A program made the translations under genes and the position numbers. Below, piece after piece: positions 36,814-48,630 of a stretch of DNA of 64,000 nucleotides. The notes beneath the pieces are model-generated. The model saw only the letters and a list, made by a program, of their open reading frames with translations, was not told the origin of the DNA and did no database searches. How positions within the stretch are numbered: position 1 is the first letter of the stretch; the number at the start of each line of letters is the position of its first letter. The stretch is from positions 171,779,827-171,843,826 of the forward strand of contig OY986435.1 of assembly GCA_963920525.1 (NCBI GenBank), read 5' to 3'. The DNA comes from Dichetophora obliterata. Lineage: Eukaryota; Arthropoda; Insecta; Diptera; Sciomyzidae.

Positions 36814-37174
36814 TGATTTCAATATTTTTTTTCTACCTTAAATTGGGGGTGCTTTAGTTTTGTCCGCTTATATTTGCGAGATAAAATGCTTTTGAATTTT
36901 AACTTTTTTTTAAATAAATTCTGAATTCCTTAAGTTTGTGTTTTTTAATAATAAAGATAAAACTAAATAAAAAAAAATTAATAACTTTGTTTGCTTAAAA
37001 AAATTATCATTTAAAAAAAAACTGAGGGGGTGCTTAGGTTTTGGCCGATACTGTACATATAGCTTGCGATTTCGAGGCGTTTATGGTTATACCCCAGGAT
37101 TTGTAATAGTCATTTATGAATCTGAGGTGGATTCTAACTAAATGAAGAGCTTCAGCAGGGGAATCATCATCTAT

Positions 37175-38692
37175 AGTAATAAAACTCATTTTCTGTTTGT
37201 TTGTTTGTTTCTTTGTTTGGCCTTAATACAAATCTAAACGGCTCAACGGATTTCGCTCAAACTAGGTATACATATTAAGTTAATCCCAAGTTAAAATGTT
37301 ACATACTTAGTTTTTGCCACGCCTCCTCTGAAATTTTTCAACTAACGGTAGTTTTGTTATTATAAAATTTTTAGTATAGGAGATTTTTGTATATTTAATT
37401 TTAAAATTTTTTTGTTGTTTTGACATCAAAAACACTCACATATCTTCAAAATTGGAGAAATTTTCAGTACAACGACTTTTTCATAAAACATCGTTACCTA
37501 AGAATGAGAAAAAAACGACATGAAAATCAAAGTTTGGTCTTTCGATGCAAATATCTCCGCTGTCCATTAATATATTTCATTCAAATTTTTTTGTTCAAAA
37601 GTTCAATAAAATCACTTCACAAAAGTAGGTTGAACTGTACCATTAAGTCAGTGTATATATGTTTTATGAGTATGCCAAAAAAGGTCAAAAATATTAACTT
37701 TTCACTCAAAAAATGACTCAAAAATTGTTGTTGTTGTAAAAATGAAATCAATTAAAAATGGCAAATTTGACTACCTTTCATATGACATAGCATTTATTTG
37801 CAAAAATTCTTCCAGCTAAGTGCAAAAATTATTTTACTGTTTTTGTCATCAAAACAACAAGGTTACAAAAAATTACCCCAATATCTCTTTCCAATCAAAA
37901 GTTATGGCTTAAAATCTATTTTTTCATACCAGACTAATAATTTTTAATAAAACTGAGTTTTGTTTTCAAATACTAATATCTATATAATTTGAGCGTCCTC
38001 ATATTTATCTCTAAGAATGAAGTTGTGTGTCTAGAGTAATTAATTATAAAATCTTACTTATAGTAATCTACTTACTTTTTGCCTCCCCAACCCCCGCCCC
38101 CTCCTGTTAAATTTGTTTTGTTGTGATTTGTCATTTTTCTCACTTTTGTTTCACCATTGTCACTCAGTTCTTTATCAATGGTACTTTAATTGTTCTATAT
38201 ATATCACTATATCATCGAAAAGATGACTGTGAATAAAAATGCTGTCAAAGTTAATTTTTTCATGTTTAATGTGTTATTTGAACAATATTGTTGAAAGTCA
38301 AATTTCCACGCCAATTTAATGTACCAACATATAAAAGACAGCGAAATTTTGACATTTGAACTCTCCAATCATGGTTGTAAGCTTGGCTGCATTGAACAAA
38401 TTTTTCGGTTCAATTGCGCACTAACCGAAAGTATGCTGAAAAGTATGCTGGTAAATATTATAAATTAGAAATAAGTACTGCATTACCGACACAATTCCAA
38501 TATTTTAGAAAAGTCTGTAACTGTTACTCAACTTAGTTCTTTTCGCACACAGCGTAAATTTGCAGCAAATAACAGAATGGCACCAAAGAGGATAAATTTT
38601 TGAGCTTGGTAAATTTTTTAACTAATATATTTATAGTGGTTTAAAATGTTTATATAAATTACTCTCGAGTAACACCGGGTATATCAGCTAGT
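37175..38692 (+). mobile_element. Helitron-like segment inserted in the Jockey-like element
   Basis: The reverse-transcriptase frame breaks at about 37175 and resumes at about 38693, so the 1.5 kb between is an insertion. It begins ATAGTAATAAAACTCATTTT with a run of TTTG repeats and an ACGGCTCAACGGATTT motif. It ends GAGTAACACCGGGTATATC then AGCTAGT. Non-TIR ends with a short GC-rich 3' segment and terminal CTAG fit Helitron-like elements. No replication-initiator or helicase frame is visible, so it is non-autonomous. The class assignment is tentative. Confidence 0.5.
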
Positions 38693-38797
38693 GAGAATAT
38701 ATAAGAGAATCATCTGCATACAGAATGCTTTTGGAACCATTTACCTCATGACGGAAATCATGAATTAGAATGTTATAGAGATGGGGTGCCAAAATAG

Positions 38798-40075
38798 GGT
38801 TCAGGGATATACGCCCAATGAAATAACGCCCGAAATAAAAAATGAAATAAATCCCAAAACATGTTGGGCATAAAAAATTAAATAACGCCCAAAATAAAAA
38901 ATGAAATAAACCCAAAAAATGAAATAACGCCCAAACTGAAAATGGAATAAGACCCAAAATATTTTGGGCTTACAAAAATTAAATAGCGCCCAAAATCTAA
39001 AATCTAATAATGCTCGAAAAAATTAAATAACGCCCAAACTGAAAATTAAATAAGACCCAAAATCTTTTTGGAAAAAAATTTGGAAAATTTTACCGCCTCC
39101 GCGAAATAACTCCTCATGAAAGAACTCCTAACAGTAAATGAAATAAGTCCTAACATTGAAAGATGAAATAACTCTTTATTCTTGGTGTAATAAGACCTAA
39201 AGAAAAGATGAAATAAAACCTGACCTTTAGGAGTGTGTTCATTATGAAATAAAATCTAAACGGAAATGATGAATTAAGTCCTAATTTTCAGAAAATTAAA
39301 AAATCAATTGTGGTTCTTCTGGCCGCGACCATAAAGCTAGCAGGGAAGGCTCTAGACCTCTGGAAAAATTCACACAAAACGGAAAATTGAATAAGGGCCC
39401 AAATTTGGGATCTCGTTTTAATATGAAATATTGCCACACCACATTAAATGATATTTGGCCGATCGAATGGTTTTCCCTTGTACGGAATTTTAAAACCACA
39501 TTTCGTATAAGGTCGAATCGTTATATCATAAATAAAAAACCCATTTGGGCTTTATTCGGACATGCCCTTTTTTCGTTTTACAGTACTTTTGGATATAATT
39601 ATCTTTTTAACCGCTGCTTAAGGATTACAACCCTCAGTAAGTCCAATACCGGCTTCGCTGTCTGCAGTACTTCTGAATTGAATTTTAAATTGATCCAATA
39701 TTTTGATTACAAATAGTTCACATAAAAAGAGCTATATCTGAATAATAATGAAGTAACGCCCCAAATAGAAAAATGAAATTAAGCCCAATTTCAATGAAAA
39801 ACGCCCAAAATTTTGGGCATTATTTCATTATGAAATAACACCCAAATTTGTATAGCAAACTTTTGGGGTATATTTCATTTTTAATTTTTGGACGTTATTT
39901 CATTATGAAACAAAGCCTGAAATAGAAAAATTAAATAAAGCCTAATTTCAATGAAATAAAGCCAAAATTTTGGGCGTATGGAAATTTGTATGGAAAATTT
40001 TTGGGCTTTATTTCATTTTTGTTTTGGGCGTTATATCATTGGGCGTTATTTCATTGGGCGTTATTTCCCTGAACC
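38798..40075. mobile_element. Foldback-type element with 9-bp target duplication, 1278 bp
   Basis: CCAAAATAG flanks both ends exactly (38789-38797 and 40076-40084). The termini are GGTTCAGGGA and TCCCTGAACC. The arms are built from dozens of short repeats such as GAAATAACGCCCAAAAT and the inverse GGGCGTTATTTCATT, giving long, internally repetitive inverted repeats. That structure and a 9-bp duplication are the defining traits of Drosophila Foldback elements. The middle (about 39290-39720) is unique and has no recognised protein. It sits inside the reverse transcriptase of the minus-strand retrotransposon, between GVPNASIL and APHLYNI. Confidence 0.85.
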
Positions 40076-40379
40076 CCAAAATAGAAGCGTTAGGTACTCC
40101 ACTTTTAATATAACCGAAGTTTGAGTTTATGTTGTTTATTTGAATCTGAAAAACCCTATCACTAAGAAAACTTGAAAATAATTTTATAATAAAAGCATCA
40201 AATCCAATATTTATTCATTTGTAAATAAGTCCAAGACAGCTACAGTGCAAGATTTTTCCCTTAAATTACCTATGACGTCATCGTGTAATTTCAGAAGCGC
40301 ATGAACAGTGGAGTGGCCAGGCTTGAAACCAAATTGGTGATCTAGAATGAAGTTTATGCATACGTTGGAATCCATCTTA

Positions 40380-40806
40380 AGGCTTGATTACCCCAGCGTA
40401 AGGTAACGTAGCGTGACGTTGCCAATTGTCAAGCTAAAATCTGTTTAATGATAAATGTGTACAAGTCGTTACCGAAATCTTAACGTGGCGTGACGCAGCG
40501 TAGAAGTCTGTAGAAAATAGATTTCTACTCAACGTTACGATTTTTGACAGTTCGACAGCTGTGGGAAAAGCGAAAAATGTTGTTTAAATTCACATTATTG
40601 TAAATTTTTATACTATATAAGAAAGAATGCAGTCTTTTATTGACGAGGAGAAGTAAATAAGCCTACTAGAATAAAATTAGTGCCCTGCACTACGGTGCCT
40701 GCACTACGTTGGATTACGATTTCGGTAATCGCTTATCCTCGAGGCAACGTCGCACTACGCTACATCCCGCTGCGCCACCTCACGTTACGCTTGGGTAATC
40801 AAGCCT
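40380..40806. mobile_element. PIF/Harbinger-type MITE, 427 bp
   Basis: Inverted ends AGGCTTGATTACCC(C/A)AGCGTAA and TTACGCTTGGGTAATCAAGCCT are flanked by the 3-bp repeat TTA (40377-40379, 40807-40809), the Harbinger-type target. Sub-terminal CGTAGCGTGACGTT-type motifs repeat inside both arms. Removing it with one TTA restores an open reverse-transcriptase frame (KLLERIIKSK joined to MDSNVCINF). Confidence 0.8.
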
Positions 40807-41760
40807 TTAGACTTGATAATCCTTTCGAGAAGTTTACCTAAATTTGATAATTATGAAATTGGTCTAAAATTGTTTAAAGCAAAGGAATTTGGTTTCTTTC
40901 TAATGGGAATGATTTTGGCAGTTTTCCATTTTAAAGGAAAACAACCATTGTTAATGCAATTGTTATATGTAATAGATGAAAATATAAACGCAGAACTTGG
41001 GAATTTTTAATTAAAAAATTTTAAATTAGATCAGGGCCAGATGATTTTTTTGTATTTAAATTTTTTGTTAGATTTCGCAAAAAAATATGATTTGTAAAGT
41101 GAGAATCGGAAATATTTTGGATAGCATTCAAATTATTATCAAAAATATAAATAGGATTGGAACAAACAGATAGGACTTCATTGATTGTTGTATCAATTAT
41201 ATTAAAATTGGCTGTAACAGGAACATTTGCTCTATAAATGTACGAAAAAATGGTTTTTAAATGCTTCTCCGATTTCAAAACTATCATGAATAATATTGCC
41301 ACAATATTTAATCTTATTGCAAAATTTAGAATTTTTTTCTGTCAATAAATCTGTATAACTCCTTGTAAGCAAAAGGCCCTGGTTTAATTTTGGTTAATCT
41401 TTCATTAAGTAAATTAGCTTGATAAGTTTTAATTTGATTTTTTATTATTATATTGAGTAAATTAATTTGTGCTGAAAGCAATTGATATTCTGAGTTTTTC
41501 CTTTTAAAATTTCGATTGTAAATCTTTTGTAAATATTTTTGCCATTGATATTTTAATTTGAAAAGAACTTTAATATTATCTGGAACTATGAATTTTTTAT
41601 TTTTTAGTTTTATTATTTCCGAATGAAAGTTCGATGTGTGAATAATGACCGCTGAGGTGAATAATTCAATTGAATGGTCTATTTCAGAGTTTGTAAGATT
41701 TAAATTTGAAGCTGGAGTTATCTGCTCGAGAGCATTATCTAAATCTAAAAAAAGTAAAAT

Positions 41761-42141
41761 ATTTTAAAAATCGTTCCCGTCAAACATTTTCTAAAAATGT
41801 GTCCATAAATTTATCCTAAGTTTAACGTTTATGAATAAATAGCTAACTAAGTAACAGATGGTGAAAATTATGTCACAAATACGGTAAATGTGCGTCAAAC
41901 GCCCAGTACTCAAACTGACGGTTTGAGCGACCACTTTGGCGAGAAGATTTTTGATTAGGCGAGTTGACGAAAAATGACGGTTGCAACATTTTTAGGCGAG
42001 ATTCCCTAAAAAGAAGATCAAATGCTTCTTTGCGTTACTCAACACTTTTTACGTAGCAAAAATGTTTCCCATCTCTAACATTTAATTCGACGAGCAACAG
42101 TGCTACCACAACATAAAATCACTTTTTACAGCTGATATTGC
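41761..42141. other. Short gene-free spacer
   Basis: Lies between the 5' truncation point of the Jockey-like element and the piggyBac-like element. Nothing recognised. Confidence 0.4.
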
Positions 42142-42145
42142 TTAA

Positions 42146-43385
42146 CCCATTAGTGCATAGACGAAACTATAAAAGTCAGAAAGTTGAAATTTTCTAAATT
42201 GTATTATTTTTAGCTAAATAAGAAAATTAAACTACTCCCATCGATCGGAAAATTAATTTTCCTACTTTTCCAGACCGTCCTATTTAAAGGACGCTATGCT
42301 TAGAATGCCATACCATAGAATATCATTCATCTAAAGAAAAACACACTTTGTTAAATTTTTAAAAATGTTTTTATATGAAGTTTTTCGAATTGGAGATGAG
42401 TATTACATATTAACGAAAAATAAATTGTTTTTTATTCGTTTTACGGTATTGTTGAATCGACGTTAGCATTTTACACAAATGAATTTTGTTTTTAGACCAC
42501 AATGACCACAACGACGTTGATTAGGAATGCAGTTAGCCCAATGTTGATACCTATCATATCGCTGACAAAAGTTGCATTTATAGACAAAAATATATTAAAG
42601 AACTACCGATTTTAGTTGGTTCTCAGACAGTTGCTTTCTTTTTGATGGTCGTTTCAAAATTAGATCAGAATCAGAGTCCGAATCACAATCATCTTCGTTT
42701 GCTGTAATATAATGTAACTCTGCTTTAGTATTCATCAAATGACGCTCGATATGGTTGAGAGGATATAATTGATCCAATCTCATCATAATCTAATGGCGCG
42801 GAATCGCAGTCTGATTCGACCAGTGGTACTTCTCTTGGAGGCAAAATACAAATATTTGTGCCAATGGTAGGAGTTCCAACTCCTTCTTCATCATATTCCT
42901 CAAGAATATCTAAAATCTCATGAAGGTTTAATTTATTTCTAAATAAACACAAGAAAAGTTATGTGCAACACTTTCCTACAAAATGAATAGATGAATGGTA
43001 TTCTATGCGCAGTGGCCTTTATAAAGGTCGAAAAAAGTTTTTGGAGAAAAATGACACAAATTTAGGTGTCACCGGAATACAAAGTATATGTTGACACATG
43101 GTAAATAATAAAAAAAGGTTTTTCACACAATACCAATCACCATTTTTATAAAATTTTAAAATCTACCTTCAAGCCATATTTGCACTTTTTTCTTATAAGA
43201 AATTTTCACTTTGATGCTTGGTAAAATCTGATTTGATATAACTTTGAGAAAACAGCTGATTTCTTATTTTAATATAACGCCATATTTTTGCAAAAAGTTA
43301 AACTATTTGGCAGGGATGCCAACTGAGTTTTAATAATTTAAATTTTTCTTACCGGCCTTTTTAAAGGCCGCTACATACTAATGGG
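42146..43385 (-). mobile_element. piggyBac-like element lacking the catalytic core, 1240 bp
   Basis: The ends are CCCATTAGTGCATAG and the complement-like CTACATACTAATGGG. TTAA precedes the left end (42142-42145) and CTAA, one change from TTAA, follows the right. Inside, on the minus strand, are the acidic N-terminus and the C-terminal Cys-rich domain of a piggyBac-family transposase, but none of the central DDE domain. Sub-terminal repeats of the type TTTAAAGG(A/C)CGCTA occur near both ends. Confidence 0.75.
42473..42952 (-). pseudogene. Remnant piggyBac-like transposase (N-terminus and Cys-rich C-terminus)
   Basis: The N-terminal piece (42725-42952) has LNLHEILDILEEYDEEG, NICILPPREVPLVESDCDS and further acidic residues, as is usual in piggyBac-derived proteins. 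A second frame (42595-42786) adds the Asp/Ser run DDCDSDSDSDLIL and a basic KRPSKRKQL. The C-terminal piece (42473-42590) has KCNFCQRYDRYQHWANC, RRCGHCG and FICVKC then a stop, i.e. paired Cys motifs forming the zinc-binding tail that recognises the element's ends. The roughly 350-residue catalytic region is gone. Confidence 0.7.
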
Positions 43386-43711
43386 CTAAGCTTGTTCAGT
43401 TTGAGCTCTAAAATGCCAAAAAATAAGGAAGGAAGGAAGAAAGGAACACGAAGATATAAAAAAGACTGGGAAAATGCAAGCTGTGCTTTTATTTTAATAT
43501 GTTTTATTTTATTTTAATTTTAATATATGCTGCGAAAGTTTTGAGCCTACAAAGGAGATGTTTAAACGTTTTAACTTTAAAATTATGTACCCAAAACTAG
43601 AAGATTATGAACTTGAAGTCAATGAAGCATTTTAAGTATATAATGATATGCTTACAATTTGTTAAAAACCAGAAATATTTTTTGGATTTGGTATTCTAAA
43701 TCAGCACGATT

Positions 43712-43816
43712 CTGAATAATTTTTCTCGGGAATCGGAAAAGGGAGATTTCATATTTAAGATAAAGTTCAAGAACATAAAAACTCCCTTTTCCGATTCCCC
43801 AGGAAAAAGTATTCAG
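43712..43816. ncRNA. Strong hairpin, 34-bp stem and 36-nt loop (candidate only)
   Basis: CTGAATAATTTTTCTCGGGA continuing ATCGGAAAAGGGAG (43712-43745) pairs with CTCCCTTTTCCGATTCCCC then AGGAAAAAGTATTCAG (43782-43816), with few mismatches. Size and pairing would fit a microRNA precursor or a tiny palindromic MITE. No seed is recognised. Confidence 0.3.
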
Positions 43817-43829
43817 AACTGAGCTGTAT

Positions 43830-46700
43830 ATGTGGTTTTTACCCATTACTCTATTGCTTTTTGAATAGTTTTTTTTAAATTTTATGAAATACATTCTAGT
43901 CGTGAATCTTGGTTTAGTTTTTATACGATTTTTTATGTTCACATATTACTAAGAATACAATATAATTAAATACATAAAATAAAAGCTTTATGTTGGATTT
44001 TCTGTAAATATGTACAAATAAATTAAATAAATTTATAACGTTATGTAAATATTATTATGGTTTTATTTTTTTTTTTTTAATATTTTAAGAAAAAAATTGT
44101 TGGCTGTTTAGTTACCGAGCGAGTAGGAGTATCAAAGAACTGGCAGCTCTGGCTGCATGTATTGTGTTGGTATTTTCTCGTAGCGCACACGTGTTCGCTA
44201 TTTTTCGTTGTTGTATTTTAAATTTTTTAATACGGTAATAGCTCAATGAACCAGGATTGCATCGGAAGAAAATAAAATAGTACTCTCAAAATAATAAAAT
44301 ACACATGAAAAAATAAAAAAACGCCGAAATAGATAATGAAAATGTGAGGATTTTCTAAACAAAGATACAAGTTTGACAAGCAAAAAAAAAAAAGATCGCT
44401 ACACAATATATAAAACATACTTGTGTAGTACGACAAAATACCCTTCTTGTAATTCCCTGTTCTTCATTCCTATATAACATTCATCTTCACTTAACCTAGA
44501 ACAGAACATACCTATAACAAATTCATATCATCAAATTTTTTATCGTGATTTTGTTCCATCTGTTAAGCTTTGCTATTAGTTTCGCTAACTTTTTAAACTT
44601 TTTATGTAAAGATTTTCATTTGTACTTTATATAATCTCTTAAATGTGTTAAAGGAAAAATTGTTTATTCTTTCATGCCGAAATATCGAAAAATAGGATAA
44701 TAAAAAAGCAAAAAGTTAATAAAAAACAGTTTATATTTTTATACGACCACAGCCCAATTTATAATAGCAACAAACGACAGAAGCCCGAAACAACAACATT
44801 TTCTATTGTTATATGGATACATATATAAAAAAATTAATTGTCACTCCATGCCCCATTATAACAAAAAATAAGTGAATTTTTGATTCATTAATATGTTTAC
44901 CATTTCCATCACAAATGTTTAAAAATAGATTTACGGTTTCCTCGTCATTTAGCTGAAAATTAAAAAATTATTTCAAAATACGCTACGTTTTAGTTTGGTA
45001 TAACAACTAGACCTGAATCCAATTACAAAAGCAAGTGTTTAAAAAAACGTAAGAAACGCATCGATAACATTTTTAAAATTATTTTAGCTGTCAATCTTTA
45101 GTTTGTTTTGTTTTTATCTGAATCAAGTTTATTTCGCTATTTCACATTTTCTCGAAATTTTTATAAGCAAACTTATGAAATTTTTTATTGATCACTTTTA
45201 ATTGCAATCTGAACTAACTGTTTCTTTTTTGCCCTAGGAATTATTTTTTGTGTATCAACGTAAAGCAAATTAGAAAATTTGCTCTATACTTGCTGGCTGG
45301 CGTAAAACCTTTCTTTTATTTATTCCAGAATTAATATGATTAGAAGAAAATCAGAACTTAAAGTATCATAGAACATGCTGATTGTTTTCCATTAATTTAA
45401 ATGCCAACCATTTGCAATTTCAAATGTCTATTAATACATAATATTAATTTCAGAACAGAGTTGATAAGAAGAAAGGCAGAATTTAAAATGCATTATGAAT
45501 TTCAATAACAATTTGCTTAAAAAATTGTATACTGTGGTATACTTTACACCACAGAAGCAAATAGCAACACATTATTTCAATCTCAAACCCAATGAGATAG
45601 CATCCCTTTTTATTCCACCCTAGTTGATTAAGAACATTAACATAACATAACGACATGGCAACATCGGTTTTTCCATATATCTACCACTCTTGGCAGCTTT
45701 TGTTTATGTCGAATTATTTGTAAACAAACTGAAAAATAAAGCCATGGCAAATTGTTATGAATACCAACATAAAGCAAAAGTACCGACGTACTTAGTACCC
45801 TCTGATTTATATGAAACTTTCAAACAAGCTGATAAGTACGAGTACCGTTGGTACCTTGATACCCTTCGCATTTTTTGTTTCTTTGCACTTCATACGTAAA
45901 CAAACATCCAAATGCTATACCCAAAAAAATCCTGTTGTAAAAATAAATAAAAATGTATTTAAAACAAATGTAAATTAGTAACTCACCGTCCAAATAAATA
46001 TGTAATTATTTTTACTAATTTCAATCATTTACTTTTACTACAAATTTTTTAACTACAGAAAATAAATACATTTACATTAAAAATAAAAGTTTTTCATTTA
46101 TTAATTAAAAAACTGCAAAATATTTTCTGCCACAGTACAAAGATTGCTTTTATTATAAAAAAAATCAAAGTATTTTTGCATTAAAAAAATACATTTAAGA
46201 AGGATACTTACCACAGTTCTTCATCACGTACCTTTTATAATTATTTTAGTTGAAAGAAATACAATTGCTATCAAATGCATACATATTATGCAGTTTATTT
46301 TAATGTAGATATTCTTTATTTATATAAATGTATGTAAACAACTACTAACTACATGCAACTACTTCGTGTAGTATTAATTATTTAAATGTAAATTCAGTAA
46401 AAATATTTTGAATAATTACATATGTATTTAAAAATAAATAAAACTACACATATATGAAGTAAATACACATTGTGTAGTAAATTTTAATACAGTATTTTTT
46501 TGAGTGTAGAAGTGCTGCCAAATAGCTATAATGCGAACCAAAACAAACCGAGTGTGGTCACACCAAGAGAAAAATACACAGTAAAGCGATGAAAATAAAA
46601 TTGTACTAGTACGGAAAATGTGGTACCTCGTTCGTGAAGAATAAAAACGTGTCAAAAATGGTACGAAAGTACGTACTTGTGCAATCTTGCAATGAACTCG
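43830..46700. other. AT-rich gene-free stretch
   Basis: No coding region, RNA or delimited repeat is recognised. A 69-codon open frame at 45690-45899 has somewhat more even base use than its surroundings but no recognisable motif. Confidence 0.4.
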
Positions 46701-47492
46701 TGTTCTTTCCAGTGTGACCAGAAGATTTTTTAAAAAATATGCTTTTTGTTAAAAAAAAATATGCTAAATATTCCACTTTCAATTTTTATATTCCACAAAA
46801 ATATTCCACTTTCAATTTCAAAGATATATATCTAAATAAGTCTTAATATGCATATAAAAGAAACAAAGAAGCAAGCTTAAAAACATTTATTTGATTACTA
46901 TCACACTTAAATTTATAAAACATAAGTTAATATTAAATAAATTATATTAATAAGACGTAAACAAAGCATATATCAGTTGATTTGTAATTTATAAAAGTCT
47001 TTTCAAGAATTATGTTCTCTTAAAAATAGTCAAATACTTTTCTCACAGAGAAAACTTTATTTTTAAGTCAGAAACATATAGGTGTATTACATATTGTCAC
47101 CTAAAATATAAAAACCCCAACAACATTTTTAATTTTTTGTAGGAGAAGCCAAAAATGTTTTTAAATGGGACATATTTTAGATTTAAAAGCCGTTTTTTTG
47201 GACAAATACCTAAAAATAACTACTTAATAAACGAAATTATGAAGAAATTATCATTTTACAATCTACTAAATGTGCTACTTTAAAACGTTTTTGGCTTCTC
47301 CTATAAAAAATTATGAACGTTGCTATGTTTTTTTGAATATTAAGTAACGATATACAATATACAAAATTAAAATTCAGGCACATCTTCGAGATCAATACTT
47401 AAATTGTTGCTTGTATTATTATCACAGAAGTTCGCATTTCTAAATTTTTTTATTAAGCTATCTGGTAATTAATAGGTATTACAATACTTTTT

Positions 47493-47700
47493 TTAAACAT
47501 GTAGCCATGTTTTTACATTCAACAAATTATTTAAGAGTTTTTCTTGCATTCTATTTCGAATTTTCGTTTTAATAAGATTCGTATAATTAAAAATTTTCTC
47601 AACCTCAGCATTGCTAAATGGTAAACTATGCGAGGAAAGCACAAATTTTGATAAATCTTCTTCAGATTCCAAACTTTGATCAATAACTTTTTTCTGCTTT
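47493..47700 (-). pseudogene. hAT transposase C-terminal dimerisation domain
   Basis: Reading the minus strand from about 47700 gives KKVIDQSLESEEDLSKF, then SHSLPFSNAEVEKIFNY and TNLIKTKIRNRMQEKLLNNL, ending KTWLHV and TAA at 47493-47495. LPFSNAEVE.IF..TN..KTK.RNRM is the hAT dimerisation signature. No other transposase domain could be joined to it in the element. Confidence 0.8.
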
Positions 47701-47758
47701 GTTGCTTTGAATCCACTTTTAAAAATAGTTAAAAGAAATAAATATTGTTTGCAATAAT

Positions 47759-48232
47759 AGGGATATTCACGATGTGGTGCATTTGTGATAAATTTTTACA
47801 AAATTTACAATACTTACAACTTTGTGAACCAACCTTCAGTACAGTAGATATTGTATTTTTAAAATCAGCTGATTTTGGTATGAACTTCTGTTTGGAAATA
47901 TTAATTTAAATCATCATTTAACTAAAGGAAATCATACAAAAATTTAAATGAAAGAATAAATTATATTAATTTTTATTAAATAAACTCACAGCGTAGCCGG
48001 TAGCTTGCTATATGCTGAGTAGAAATGCTTGTACAATCATCTGATCTAATACGCAACGAAATTTACACAGAATACAATAGTGTTTCATCGTTGCATTTTT
48101 TCCACAGGGTTGTATTTTGAATACTGTGCATTTTAATTTTGTTATATTACAAAATTTACTACAAATATCAAATTTATCAAAAATACACAATACAAGGGGA
48201 AATACAATACATCGTGAATACCCCTTATGTTG
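47759..48232. mobile_element. Small TIR element nested in the hAT element
   Basis: GGGATATTCACGATGT at 47760 and ACATCGTGAATACCCC at about 48210-48226 are inverted, and sub-terminal TTGATAAATTT/AAATTTACTACAAAT-like blocks also mirror each other. The same end motif (GTGAATACCC) appears near 27850 and 32535. Target duplication not resolved. Confidence 0.5.
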
Positions 48233-48630
48233 TCTTAAGTATATTACTTACTGCTGTAACATAATTTATAAAAAACCCAACCAAACAAACATATAAGCAA
48301 ATTTACTTCACTTTTTAAGCTGCGTGAAGTTATTAAATGAATTGCAATAAAATTGACAATGAAGAAGTTAACCAAAAAACGAGTTCCTTATATTGCATTT
48401 CACAAGGTGGTCCAGAGATGAAAAATATAAAATGTCGATAGCCAAAAATAACCACTTAGTATTCAAATAGACATTTTTTATTGCAATTTTTGTTAATTTT
48501 AAAAAATATAGGAATACGCAAAATATTCCACTTTTTATGCTGCATATTTTTATAAAAAAAATTTGCTTACCGAAGGTAAAATATGCCAAAGTGGAATATA
48601 ATATTCCACTCTGGTCACACTGGTTCTTTC

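Larger units (their letters stand above)
34903..37053 (+). mobile_element. Tc1-like element with ~215-bp inverted repeats, inserted in the Jockey-like element
   Basis: Both ends are long inverted repeats starting CAGTATCGGCCAAAACCTAA and running through TTAAGGAATTCAGAATTTA to AAATATAAGCGGACAAAACT. Two inner and outer AAA(C)CTAAGCACCCCC-type boxes resemble the IR/DR arrangement of some Tc1 elements. The TA at 34901-34902 and 37054-37055 is the target duplication. Without the retrotransposon piece in its left repeat (35018-35634 plus one target copy) it would be about 1.5 kb. Confidence 0.9.
34245..41760 (-). mobile_element. Jockey-like non-LTR retrotransposon, 5'-truncated and broken by nested insertions
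   Basis: Reading the minus strand from 41760, the frame gives the linker (IVPDNIKVLFKLKYQWQKYL), then NTKKSSGPDLI (41021-41302) and ALNNFRPIS (about 40850). Next come DHQFGFKPGHSTVHALLK (about 40300), GVPNASILAPHLYNI (about 40090/38790) and SILYADDSLIYS (38700), the polymerase YADD box. SWGITINASKSQAIC (about 37070) follows, and then the C-terminal thumb region (34245-34900). The endonuclease domain is absent, so it is 5'-truncated. Removing the Tc1-like element or the Harbinger MITE with one target copy keeps the frame. The normally conserved GVPQGS is GVPNAS, and frameshifts occur near 40240 and 41330, so it is dead. Confidence 0.85.
46710..48622 (-). mobile_element. hAT element, 1913 bp, with 8-bp target duplication
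   Basis: Inverted ends CAGTGTGACCAGA are flanked by GTTCTTTC on both sides (46702-46709, 48623-48630). The 8-bp duplication and CAGTGTGACC ends are hAT features. A minus-strand transposase C-terminus lies inside at 47493-47700. Sub-terminal ATTCCACTTT-type repeats occur near both ends. The length and missing central domain show internal deletion, and a smaller TIR element is nested inside. Confidence 0.85.

Noticed and set aside
45690..45899. 69-codon open frame
   Set aside because: Short, no motif, no splice context that extends it.
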